Assembly (NCBI GenBank): GCA_024401365.1
Contig: JAKSLE010000002.1
Location: 1-64,000, forward strand
DNA length: 64,000 nt
Reading direction: 5' to 3'
Source: Bacteroidales bacterium
Lineage (GTDB): Bacteria; Bacteroidota; Bacteroidia; Bacteroidales; Marinilabiliaceae
Under the pieces are notes generated by a model, which ran no database searches, had not been told where the DNA came from, and saw only the letters and a list, made by a program, of their open reading frames with translations. The position numbers and the translations under genes are program-made. The first letter of the stretch is position 1. Each line of letters begins with the position of its first letter. This document shows positions 17,978 to 28,300 of this stretch, in pieces.

Positions 17978-19582
17978 TTACTCTACACCCTTCATCATCT
18001 TCTTGAGAAGCGGGCAGAGAGCGAAGAGCAATACCGATGCTGCACCAGCCAATACCACGAAGACCATGAAGAACTCGTCCATTGTCTCGATTGTAAAGCC
18101 ACAGAATGTCTTAACAGAAGAACCGTCGGGATAGAGAGTTGCGAGCTTACCCGCAAGGATATTTGCAGCAGCATTACTCATGAACCAAACACCCATAAGG
18201 AGTGAAGCCAACTGAGCAGGAGCGAGCTTATTTACCATTGAAAGGCCGATAGGCGAAAGGCTCAACTCACCGATTGTATGAATGAAGTAAAGTGCAAGCA
18301 ACCAGAACATAGAGACCTTGACACCTGGCTCAAGGTTCTTGGTACCGATCGAGATAACGAGATAACCGATAGCCAAGAGAGCAAGGCCTATAGCCTGCTT
18401 AACTGGAGATGCTGGCTCAAGATTCTTCTTTCCGAGGAAGCTCCACAATGCAGCCATAACGGGCGCAAACGAAACAACCACGATCGGGTTGATAGACTGG
18501 AACCATGTTACAGGAACCTCGAAGCTGCCGATCATACGGTTTGTCTGCTCCTGTGCGAAATATGTAAGAGTCATACCTGCCTGCTCGAAAGCCGACCAGA
18601 AGAAAATGACGAACACTGCAATGATGTAGATAACACCGATACGAGAAAGCTCCGTCTTGGTCAGCGTACGGTCGGTAATGATAAATACCGGCATAATGAT
18701 ACTGAGATCGTAGATAGCTGCCGAGATATAATCTGTCATATTCTCAGCATCGGCAGAGAAGAGCCAGAACAACAATACAAGACCAATGCCGCAGAACACA
18801 AGACGAAGAGGCGAATTCTTCTTCGTTGACTCCTTAGCAGCTACACTCTCCTGCTTAGCCTCTTCCTTCTTAGCACGGAGCGCACTCTGTGAAGGTGGCA
18901 AACCTATCATGTCGCCCTCTGGAGTAACAAGATACTTTTTCTTGAGCGCCACGAAAACTACAACAGAGAGAATCATTGCGATACCTGCACAGAGGAAGCC
19001 CCACTTGAATGGAGCCAGATTGCACCACGAACCCTCGCCAAGTGTACCACATATGAAAGGAGCAATGAATGCGCCGACGTTGATACCCATATAGAAGATA
19101 GTGAAAGCTGCATCTTTGCGGCGGTCGGTCTTCTCATAGAGGTCGCCCACCATAGTAGAGATATTTGGCTTAAAGAAACCGTTACCCATGATGAGGCACA
19201 CAAGACCAGCAATCATGAGGAACAGAGGCATACCGCTATTGACCGATGTGTCTATAGCACCACCCTCAACCATGATAGCGGGTTGCACAAAGCAGGCTGA
19301 AAGAAACATAAGGAACTGTCCTACTGCCATTGTGAGTCCACCTACAATGATAGAACGGTTATTGCCCCAGTAACGGTCGGCAATGTATCCACCAAGAAGA
19401 GGCGTAAGGTACACCAGACCGGTATAGCTACCGTACATTTGGGATGCAAAATCTTTTGAGAAGAAAGCTGCCACCATATACAAGGTGAAGAGAGCTCTCA
19501 TTCCATAGTAAGAGAATCGCTCTGCCATCTCTGTCACGAAAAGCAGATAGAGACCCTTGGGATGTCCGCTGTTATTTGCCAT
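17978..19582 (-). CDS. POT family proton-coupled di/tripeptide transporter
   Basis: A protein of 534 residues with 12-14 hydrophobic segments. The N-terminal helix carries the ExxERFxYY-type signature (TEMAERFSYYGMRALF). GGYIADRYWG and NGFFKPNISTMVGDLY are two further family signatures. The expected function is proton-driven uptake of short peptides across the inner membrane. The start at 19582 gives the usual short cytoplasmic N-terminus. It is followed upstream on the same strand by the DUF4494 gene, 57 bases away. Confidence 0.93.
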   Translation of the reverse strand: MANNSGHPKGLYLLFVTEMAERFSYYGMRALFTLYMVAAFFSKDFASQMYGSYTGLVYLTPLLGGYIADRYWGNNRSIIVGGLTMAVGQFLMFLSACFVQPAIMVEGGAIDTSVNSGMPLFLMIAGLVCLIMGNGFFKPNISTMVGDLYEKTDRRKDAAFTIFYMGINVGAFIAPFICGTLGEGSWCNLAPFKWGFLCAGIAMILSVVVFVALKKKYLVTPEGDMIGLPPSQSALRAKKEEAKQESVAAKESTKKNSPLRLVFCGIGLVLLFWLFSADAENMTDYISAAIYDLSIIMPVFIITDRTLTKTELSRIGVIYIIAVFVIFFWSAFEQAGMTLTYFAQEQTNRMIGSFEVPVTWFQSINPIVVVSFAPVMAALWSFLGKKNLEPASPVKQAIGLALLAIGYLVISIGTKNLEPGVKVSMFWLLALYFIHTIGELSLSPIGLSMVNKLAPAQLASLLMGVWFMSNAAANILAGKLATLYPDGSSVKTFCGFTIETMDEFFMVFVVLAGAASVLLFALCPLLKKMMKGVE

Positions 19583-19639
19583 TTGTATAAATGCGTATTA
19601 TTTAGAGGTTGTTGTTATGCAATGGGAGGGGGAAAAAGA

Positions 19640-20140
19640 CTACCTGTTGTTGCGAGCCTCTTCAAGCTCGGCCTCGGTAGCTGGACGTCGACTGATAACA
19701 CGATCCTTTACCTCATCATCTTTTGAGAATAATGGGAAGAAATCCATGATCTTTGTCTCGTCAATAGCGTTGACCTCTAGGTCGTCGATATTGATAGCAG
19801 CCTTTATCTTGTCGTATGCATCCTTGATGTCTGATGCCAGAATAAGATTGGTCTGAGAGATACGCTTCTCCTTGCCCGACTTCTCGTCGATAGTGATGAA
19901 CGATACCTTGGCCTTATACCAACGGTCGCCACCATCTGGTTGGAAAATATCCGCGTAACGAGCCTTACGGATAGATACTATCTGAAACTCGCCACTGATG
20001 TACGATGCCATCTCCTCGTTTGCTCGAGCCTCGGCTTCGGTATAAGTAAGTGCATCAAAAAGATAAATCTCGGTAACAGGCTTTGACTTTTCGTCGAAGT
20101 CCTTTGAATACTTCACACGGCACTCGTATAATGTCAACAT
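19640..20140 (-). CDS. DUF4494 family protein
   Basis: A soluble protein of 166 residues. The pattern YECRVKYSKDFDE, ALTYTEAEAR, FQPDGGDRWYKAKV and FITIDEKSGKEKR is the one I know from DUF4494, a family found almost only in Bacteroidota. The function is unknown. Lys/Glu/Asp-rich with mixed alpha and beta pattern, no signal peptide. First gene of a minus-strand pair with the peptide transporter. Confidence 0.8.
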   Translation of the reverse strand: MLTLYECRVKYSKDFDEKSKPVTEIYLFDALTYTEAEARANEEMASYISGEFQIVSIRKARYADIFQPDGGDRWYKAKVSFITIDEKSGKEKRISQTNLILASDIKDAYDKIKAAINIDDLEVNAIDETKIMDFFPLFSKDDEVKDRVISRRPATEAELEEARNNR

Positions 20141-20290
20141 AAGAAATTTGTTTAAGAGCTTTTATAACGCGGGCAAAGTTATAATTTTTTATTCATCCGC
20201 CACTCACGGGCACAACAAAAGTAACCCTCTTGCTTTTATTTGCGTAGTCTTAAAAAATATCAAATGAACGAAAGGTTGAGTTATTTCTCT

Positions 20291-20298
20291 TACCTTTG
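20291..20298 (+). promoter_or_regulatory. -7 box of the 1658-residue protein gene
   Basis: TACCTTTG, a match to TAnnTTTG, 33 bases before the ATG at 20332. A TTG at 20273-20275 is a candidate -33 element with a short spacer. Confidence 0.55.
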
Positions 20299-20331
20299 CA
20301 ACATGTTGTCAGACACTATCGATCACAATAG

Positions 20332-23300
20332 ATGAGGCATCGACCAACATACACATCACCAAAAAAGATGGTGCGATTTCTTGTTGTGCTTTTTGTTTTA
20401 AGCATAACAACTCTCTTGGTGACCTCTAGATATACCAATAGTCCCGAGGCTTATGCCCAGACTAAGGTCACTCAGTTCAGTACCGACCACAAAGAGTTTC
20501 TCGACCAATTATATGCATTCTTCTCTACATCTTCTACGAAGAAACGTGCCGAGGACTACTACAAGACATTCGAACAGTATTTCACCAATCCTACTACATC
20601 CGACGAGTTCCGTAACAGGGTAATAGAGGACTGCAACCATCTGCGCAAGCTCAAGAGTGCCCATCCTATACCCGATTTTCAGAATCTCCTGGATGTTCTC
20701 ATCCTCCTCGAAAACAACTCCAATATCTATGGCGAGAACTACAAGGTATGGCACGAGCATCTGGTAAAGAAGATGACCGTAAAGCCTGTTCTCAAGAAGA
20801 TCAACAAGTACATACAGTCCACCAACGAGTATGCGAGCGACAAGGCTCTAGGCTATACATCAGCTATCCGTTGGCGCATCGACACCAAAGAGGCAAAATT
20901 CGTTGACAACGGCACCCAGTTGGAAATACGAGTACCTAAGACGCGACTTGTCTGTACATCCAAGACCGACAGTATAGAGATCCTCGATACACGCGGTACA
21001 TATCTCTTTGACGATATGACATGGAATGGCGACGAGGGTAAGATAACATGGGAGCGCGTAGGACTTAACCCCGATGAGGCTTACTGTACATTTGGCGAAT
21101 ATAAGCACGATATGACCAAGCCTCACGTCATTGTTCCAAAGGTTAAGTTCATGAACAAGGACTACTTCGCAGAGCCTCTCTTCGGCACTGTGGAGCATAG
21201 ACTCATAAGCGTCAAATCGCTCCACGGCAAGAACTACCCTAAGTTCGAGACAACAGATGAGCGACGCGAGGTGAAGAAGATATTCAAGGATATGGACTAC
21301 AATGGCGGTTTTGCTCAGGAGGGCGCCAAGATGCGTGGTTCGGGTAGCGGTGAATTCCCTGCCGAGTTGAATATCTGGCGCAACGACACCCTCTTCATCG
21401 TAGTACGTTCTCTTAGCTTCACGCTCTATCCTGACCGTATAGAGAGCGCCCAGGCAAGTGTATCTATCAAGTTGGACGACCGCGAGATCGACCATCCTGG
21501 TCTCCACTTCACATACCTCGACAACAAGAGGCTTATACGTATGATACGCCTAGGCGAGGGTATCGAGAAGAGCCAGTATTTCGATACCTACCACATGGTC
21601 AACATGGACATCCAGCAGATACGCTGGCAGATGGATCAGCCATTCATGGAGCTGGGTATGGTGGATGGCTCCGCCCGAGCTTATGCTACATTCGAATCGG
21701 TCAACTACTTCCGCCCCGAGCTGTTCCACAGATTACAGGGTATGGACCTGACGCACCCGTTCCAATATATAGCCGACTTCTACCACTATATGGGCGGTAT
21801 GTCGTTTAAGGCGTCCGACTATGCCGATTATCGTGGTATACAGCCGTCTACTATCAGAAACGAGCTCATTCCGCTCTCTTATCAGGGCTTCTTGGCTTAC
21901 GATGCCGCTACCGACATGGTAACGGTGCAGGAGCGCTTGCTCAACTTCCTCGACTACCAGACAGGTAAGTTGGACTACGACGTTATCCGCTTCGAGAGTG
22001 ATGTAGACCTGACCCCTGCCGATAATGTGGCGGTAGCTCCTAATAGCCAGGCATCAGCGCCTAATGGTATTCTCGACCTCAAGAACTACGACATACAGTT
22101 GCTCGGTGTGAAGGGCGTAGCCGTATCTGATTATCAGAACGTATCTTTCCGCCCCGAGAACAATACTATACTGCTGAAGAAGAACCGCGACTTCCAGTTC
22201 AACGGTCGCCTCGATGCAGGTATGCTCTCGCTCTATGGCGAGGGATTCTACTTCTCGTACGACGACTTCAGGGTTGAGCTGAAACGTGTAGATAGAATGC
22301 AGTTGCGCGTCAAGACCGATAAGGTCGACAATCAGGGGCATATCGTCAATCAGTCGGTCAAATCAATGATTCGCGATATTACGGGTTACATCGAGATCGA
22401 CCGTCCTGATAATAAGTCGGGCAATAAGATATACGCTGGCTACCCTAAGTTGACATCAAAAGAGAATGCCAAGGTATACTACGACCACGAATCTATACAG
22501 AATGGACGTTACAAGAAGGAGAATTTCTACTTCACTGTCGATCCGTTCACATACGAGGACATCAACAATATCCGTCACGAGAATACAAGCTTCGACGGTG
22601 TGCTTACTACTGGTATCTTCCCCGAAATCAGACATCCTCTCGTGATACGCGAGGACTACTCTCTTGGCTTTATCGACAAGGCTCCTGCCGAGGGTTACCC
22701 TATATATGGAGGAGTGGCTAAGTACTACAACGATATTGATCTCTCGTGGTCGGGCTTGCTAGGCAACGGCGAGTTGGTCTATCTGACATCTCATAGCATA
22801 TCGCCTCGATTTACTTTCCTGCCAGAGATTGTTCATGGCAAGACGAGCGACTTCACAGTACAGGAGACAACTACCGGCACTAAGTACCCTGGCGTAGTCT
22901 TGGGCAAGAGTACCGAGTTCATGGTGGATGGAGCTAAGCAGACAGGTCAGACACAGTTGTACTTCTCCCCTTTCCAGCAACAGCTCAACGTCAGCGCTAC
23001 AAAGGGTCGCTTCCACATGTTCCCTACCACCAGAAACGAGTCGGGCTTCGAGTGTAAACTTATGGGTGCGCTCAACGTGACTCCCGAGGGTCTTTGGGGT
23101 ACTGGTCGCGTAGATATCGACGATAAGCACGTCAAGATGGAGGGTGGTCACCTCACTTTCGACGACCACTCTATCGAAGCCGATACATCATTCTTCCGTA
23201 CTGAGGCTTACCGCGAGGAGCTTCAGCGATGGGTACCTGATTATGGTGAACTTCGACGTGATATCGTGGTCAAGCATCCTGATTCCGACCCCGACGATGT

Positions 23301-25308
23301 CAACCTCAGAAAACGTAGATTCTACGAGAAGGAGTACCGCCTTGCCGATTCCCACTCCAAGGGACGCAACGAGGCTCTGAAGGAGAATGAGACATTCCAG
23401 ACCATCGACCCATCGGCATACAAAGCCGTAATGGAGCGACGCATGACTAGTCGTCTCGACTTCAGCAACCGTATAGGTGAGTTTAAGTTTACCGTCAAGG
23501 GTAACGATATGACCTTCAAAGAGATCAAGTACGAGACCAATGTCCAGTTCTTCACATGGAACATGGACCTCAACGAGATTACCATCGGTCAGCGTGGCTC
23601 TTCGGGCAACCGTTTCTTCTCTACCGCCGAGAGAGATTATGAGGATGATGAACGTTTCAACTTCCTCGTTCCTGTGGCCACATATACCGGCCAGGAGCTC
23701 TTCTGCGAGGAGGTCAAGGAGATCAACACCGCCGATGCTACCATTCAGATCCTGGACAAAGCAGGCAAGGTAACTGTACGCTCTACAAACAGCAACAAGT
23801 CGAAGATCGATGCCTTGGAAAACACCAAGCTTGTCATTGCACCTAAAGACTCAGCAGGAAGCGACATATCGTACCACGAGATATACAACGCCAAGGTTAG
23901 AATCCATGGCGCACAGACGTATGAGGCTTGGGGCGACTTCGACTTCATAAATGCACAGAACAAGAAGTATCAGGTCTACATGGACTCTGTGAGCACCGTT
24001 GTCGACCGCAAGACAAACAAAGGTACTACTCACGCTTGGGGTCGTGTAGGCGAAGAGATAACGTTCGATGAGCATTTCGCTTACAAGGGTCGCCTGGGTA
24101 TTCTCGCTGGTCGTCAGTTGCTGGAGTTCCGCGGTGGCACACGACCAATACATGAGTCGCCATACGTCACCAAGGGCTTCGTACGCTTCGAGTCGGTGGT
24201 CGACCCAGCTAACGTACGCATCCCTATCGGCGACCGTATCGTCAACTGGAACTATGGAGAGATTGAGCGTGGTATGTTCCGTACTTACGACTCAACGCAT
24301 GTCTATAGTTCGTTCCTCGAGGTAAAGAAGAGTAAGGGCGACCGTACCATATCTCGCGCTCAGGGTGTATTGTACTACAATAAGCAGTTCGAGAGTTTTG
24401 ATATCGTACCTGAGTACAAGATAGAGAAACCTGATACAGTGGGCGACTTGTTGCGATTCATCCCTAAGACTCACACCATCATGTCTTCGGGTAATATCGA
24501 CTACCAGACTACCCTGCCATCGCTTCGTAAGCATGGTATAGATATGTTCGCAGCAGGTGACGTGGTACATAAGCGCGAACCTAACGAGGTCACACTCTCG
24601 AGTGTAATGAATATGTACACCGAGATACCTACCACCTTGTCTACAATGCTCTTCAAGCAGATAATGTCGTCTAAGGCCAAACTGTGCGACTCTACATCAT
24701 ACAAATACGAGACCCGCCTGGCTTGCCTCTACGATACAACCGAACTCTACTTCATGAAGGATGAGAAATGGAGACCTCTGCCTGTCGACCCAAAGACCAA
24801 GGAGGAGTACCTGCCCGACGATAATTATTCGCCTACTTTCACTTTCAACGAGTTCAACATGTTCTGGTGCACCGGCAAGAAGGCTTGGATATGCGACACT
24901 ACCGTCAATATCATGATGATGCACCACAGAAATGTCAACAGAAAGGTTCATGTCAAGTGTGAGATGCGCATTTTCAAGGATAATACCGATATGGAAATGC
25001 ACGTTTCGCTCGACGAGAATACATGGTTCTACATTCGTGTTTACAACAAATTGTTCATGTATTCTTCCGACCCAGATTTCAATAAAGCTATCATAGATTT
25101 GAAATCTAGACGAGTTAGTCAAGGAAATAAGAAGCAAGTTCAAAAATTCTTAACTAACTTTGGGTGCGATTTGGGAGTTGACTCAGGTGAGGAGTCGGAC
25201 GATGAATCGGACGACGACTCTGATGATGACTCTGACAATAATGGTGAGGCTGTCTTGGAAGAGGGAGAAAACGCAGAAGAAAGCAACGAGGATAAAAAGA
25301 CCGACTAA
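20332..25308 (+). CDS. Very large exported beta-rich protein of unknown function with acidic C-terminal tail
   Basis: A protein of 1658 residues. A basic N-terminus (MRHRPTYTSPKK) precedes one hydrophobic segment (VRFLVVLFVLSITTLLV), so it is an uncleaved anchor or a signal peptide ending near EAYAQ. The body is rich in Tyr, Asp and alternating polar/hydrophobic residues, reading as a long series of beta strands; a helical domain covers about residues 50-160. The last 45 residues are highly acidic (ESDDESDDDSDDDSDNN and following Glu runs). Codon choice in the last 80 codons is more AT-rich than in the rest. I do not recognise a family; large beta-solenoid or envelope-assembly proteins are possible comparisons only. 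Confidence 0.85.
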   Translation: MRHRPTYTSPKKMVRFLVVLFVLSITTLLVTSRYTNSPEAYAQTKVTQFSTDHKEFLDQLYAFFSTSSTKKRAEDYYKTFEQYFTNPTTSDEFRNRVIEDCNHLRKLKSAHPIPDFQNLLDVLILLENNSNIYGENYKVWHEHLVKKMTVKPVLKKINKYIQSTNEYASDKALGYTSAIRWRIDTKEAKFVDNGTQLEIRVPKTRLVCTSKTDSIEILDTRGTYLFDDMTWNGDEGKITWERVGLNPDEAYCTFGEYKHDMTKPHVIVPKVKFMNKDYFAEPLFGTVEHRLISVKSLHGKNYPKFETTDERREVKKIFKDMDYNGGFAQEGAKMRGSGSGEFPAELNIWRNDTLFIVVRSLSFTLYPDRIESAQASVSIKLDDREIDHPGLHFTYLDNKRLIRMIRLGEGIEKSQYFDTYHMVNMDIQQIRWQMDQPFMELGMVDGSARAYATFESVNYFRPELFHRLQGMDLTHPFQYIADFYHYMGGMSFKASDYADYRGIQPSTIRNELIPLSYQGFLAYDAATDMVTVQERLLNFLDYQTGKLDYDVIRFESDVDLTPADNVAVAPNSQASAPNGILDLKNYDIQLLGVKGVAVSDYQNVSFRPENNTILLKKNRDFQFNGRLDAGMLSLYGEGFYFSYDDFRVELKRVDRMQLRVKTDKVDNQGHIVNQSVKSMIRDITGYIEIDRPDNKSGNKIYAGYPKLTSKENAKVYYDHESIQNGRYKKENFYFTVDPFTYEDINNIRHENTSFDGVLTTGIFPEIRHPLVIREDYSLGFIDKAPAEGYPIYGGVAKYYNDIDLSWSGLLGNGELVYLTSHSISPRFTFLPEIVHGKTSDFTVQETTTGTKYPGVVLGKSTEFMVDGAKQTGQTQLYFSPFQQQLNVSATKGRFHMFPTTRNESGFECKLMGALNVTPEGLWGTGRVDIDDKHVKMEGGHLTFDDHSIEADTSFFRTEAYREELQRWVPDYGELRRDIVVKHPDSDPDDVNLRKRRFYEKEYRLADSHSKGRNEALKENETFQTIDPSAYKAVMERRMTSRLDFSNRIGEFKFTVKGNDMTFKEIKYETNVQFFTWNMDLNEITIGQRGSSGNRFFSTAERDYEDDERFNFLVPVATYTGQELFCEEVKEINTADATIQILDKAGKVTVRSTNSNKSKIDALENTKLVIAPKDSAGSDISYHEIYNAKVRIHGAQTYEAWGDFDFINAQNKKYQVYMDSVSTVVDRKTNKGTTHAWGRVGEEITFDEHFAYKGRLGILAGRQLLEFRGGTRPIHESPYVTKGFVRFESVVDPANVRIPIGDRIVNWNYGEIERGMFRTYDSTHVYSSFLEVKKSKGDRTISRAQGVLYYNKQFESFDIVPEYKIEKPDTVGDLLRFIPKTHTIMSSGNIDYQTTLPSLRKHGIDMFAAGDVVHKREPNEVTLSSVMNMYTEIPTTLSTMLFKQIMSSKAKLCDSTSYKYETRLACLYDTTELYFMKDEKWRPLPVDPKTKEEYLPDDNYSPTFTFNEFNMFWCTGKKAWICDTTVNIMMMHHRNVNRKVHVKCEMRIFKDNTDMEMHVSLDENTWFYIRVYNKLFMYSSDPDFNKAIIDLKSRRVSQGNKKQVQKFLTNFGCDLGVDSGEESDDESDDDSDDDSDNNGEAVLEEGENAEESNEDKKTD

Positions 25309-25334
25309 CGCAGAAAATTTCGTATATATAAACA

Positions 25335-28300
25335 ATGATACAATTCTTCAAGGGCACTGATGCCCACATTTTGGCAGTTCAGACTGCTGCTCCTATCAAG
25401 AAGGAGGATCTATCTAAGCTAGAATGGCTCTTCTCTGGCGCACAGTACATCGACGCACTGGAGGTTAAAGGTTTCTTCGTAGGTCCACGCCGTGAGATGA
25501 TCACCCCATGGTCTACAAATGCCGTAGAGATTACACAGAACATGGCTCTCGCTGGCATTACTCGTATCGAGGAGTATTTCCCAGTAAAGGATGAGAACGC
25601 ATCGTTCGACCCAATGCTCCAAGTTTTGTACAAGGGTCTCGACCAGTCGATCTTCACTATCGACAAGCAACCCGACCCTATTGTTTATATCACAGATTTC
25701 AAGGAGTACAACAAGAAAGAGGGTCTCGCACTCTCTGAGCCAGAGATCGCTTACCTCGAGGGCTTGTCTAAGCGCCTTGGTCGTCCATTGACCGACTCTG
25801 AGGTGTTCGGCTTCTCACAGGTTAACTCAGAGCACTGCCGTCATAAGATCTTCGGTGGTACATTTATCATCGATGGCGAGGAGAAGGAACTTAGCCTCTT
25901 CAAGCTCATCAAGAAGACTTCTGAGACAAATCCAGGTCTCCTCGTTTCTGCTTATAAGGACAACGTAGCCTTCATCGAGGGCCCTACAGCTATGCAGTTC
26001 GCACCTGAGCGTCCTGACGTTCCTTCGGAGTTTGAGACAAAGGATATTCCTACAGTTCTCTCTCTCAAGGCAGAGACTCACAACTTCCCAACAACAGTAG
26101 AGCCATTCAACGGCGCTGCTACAGGTTCGGGTGGTGAGATTCGCGACCGTCTCGCTGGTGGTACAGGTTCCCTCCCTATGGCTGGTACAGCTGTATATAT
26201 GACATCTTATTCTCGTGTCGACGAGGATCGCGTATGGGAGAAGGAGATGGCGGCTCGTAAGTGGCTCTATCAGACACCTGCTCAGATTCTTATCAAGGCA
26301 TCTAATGGTGCATCAGATTTCGGTAATAAGTTCGGTCAGCCTATGATTTGTGGCTCTCTCCTTACTTTCGAGCATGAGGAGAACGACCGTAAGTATGCAT
26401 ACGATAAGGTTATCATGATGGCTGGCGGTGTCGGCTTCGCTAAGAAGAACGACGCCCTCAAGCAGACTCCAGAGAAGAACCAGAAGGTGGTTGTTCTCGG
26501 TGGTGATAACTACCGCATCGGTATGGGTGGTGGCGCAGTATCTTCTGTAAATACAGGTGAGTATGCTGGTGCTATCGAGCTCAACGCTGTTCAGCGTTCT
26601 AACCCTGAGATGCAGAAGCGTGTAATGAACGCTATCCGCGGTATGATCGAGACTGATCATAACCCTATCGTTTCTATCCACGACCACGGTGCTGGTGGTC
26701 ACCTCAACTGTCTCTCGGAGCTCGTAGAGGAGACTGGTGGTAAGATCGATATGAGCCAGCTCCCAGTAGGCGACCCAACTCTCTCTGCTCGTGAGATCGT
26801 TGGTAACGAGTCGCAGGAGCGTATGGGTCTCGTTATCCGTCAGAAGGATGTAGAGGAACTTAAGAAGGTTGCCGACCGTGAGCGTGCTCCTATGTACGTC
26901 GTAGGTGAGACAACAGGCGATATGCAGTTCTGCTTCGAGCAGAAGGATGGTACAACTCCTATCAACTGGCAGCTCTCTGATATGTTCGGTAACCCACCTA
27001 AGACTATCATGAAGGATGAGTCTGCTCAGGCTAAGTATAAGAAGGTCGAGTACGACGAGGCTCAGATCAATGAGTATGTCAACCGCGTCCTCCAAACAGA
27101 GGCTGTAGGTTGTAAGGATTGGTTGACAAATAAGGTCGACCGCTCCGTAACAGGTAAGGTAGCTAAGCAGCAGTGCGCTGGTGAACTTCAGTTGCCTTTG
27201 AACGACCTCGGTGCTGTAGCTCTCGACTATAATGGTAAGAGCGGTATCGCTACTTCTATCGGTCACGCTCCAGCAGTAGCTCTCGTAGACCCAGCTGCAG
27301 GTTCTATCATGTCAGTAGCTGAGGCTCTCACAAACCTCGTTTGGGCTCCTTTGGCTCATGGCTTGCAGGGCGTATCGCTCTCGGCAAACTGGATGTGGCC
27401 TTGCCGTCAGAAGGGTGAGGATGCTCGCCTCTATAAGGCTGTTGAGACAATGTCCGACTTCGTTTGCAAGATGGGTATCAATATCCCAACAGGTAAGGAT
27501 TCCCTCTCTATGACTCAGAAATATAAGGATGGTCAGGTTGTTCTCGCTCCTGGTACTGTTATCATCTCTGCTATGTCTGAGGTATCCGACGTTCGCAAGA
27601 TCGTTGAGCCTGTCATGCAGAAGGAGGAGGGCAGCGTATTGATGTATGTCGATATGTCTGGTGTACCTCTCGCTCTCGGCGGTTCTACTTTCGCTCAGGT
27701 TGTAAACCGTCTTGGTGATGAGGTTCCTACTATCGCTGATGTTGAGAAGTTCAATTATATCTACAAGAATATCCAGTATCTCGTATCTGAGGGCTTGATT
27801 CTCGCTGGTCACGATATCTCGGCTGGTGGTATCATCACTACTCTCCTCGAGATGAACTTCGCTAATGCTTCGCACGGTATGCAGCTCGACCTTAGCGACC
27901 TCGCTGCTGATGCTGATATCGTTAAGGCTCTCTTCGCAGAGAACCCAGGCGTAGTATTCCAGGTTTCTAAGGCTAATGTTGAGCGCGTTGTTAAGGTCCT
28001 CGATACTGCTAAGATCAAGTATTCTTACCTCGGTTGCCCTCAGCAGAAACGTGAGCTCTCTATCTCTGTCAATGGTGAGACTCTCAACTTCGATATCGAC
28101 GCACTCCGCGACGTATGGTACAAGCCTTCATATCTCCTCGACCGCTTCCAGAGCACAGAGGCTAAGGCAGCAGAGCGTTACGCTAACTATAAGAACCAGC
28201 CTCTCAACCTCCGCATCTCGGATAAGTTCACAGGCAAGTTGGCCGATATCGACTGCAAGCTCAGCCGTACCAATAAGACTGGCGTCAAGGCTGCTATCAT

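Noticed and set aside
26313..27266. 317-codon open frame on the minus strand
   Set aside because: Antisense shadow of purL, caused by strongly biased codon use.
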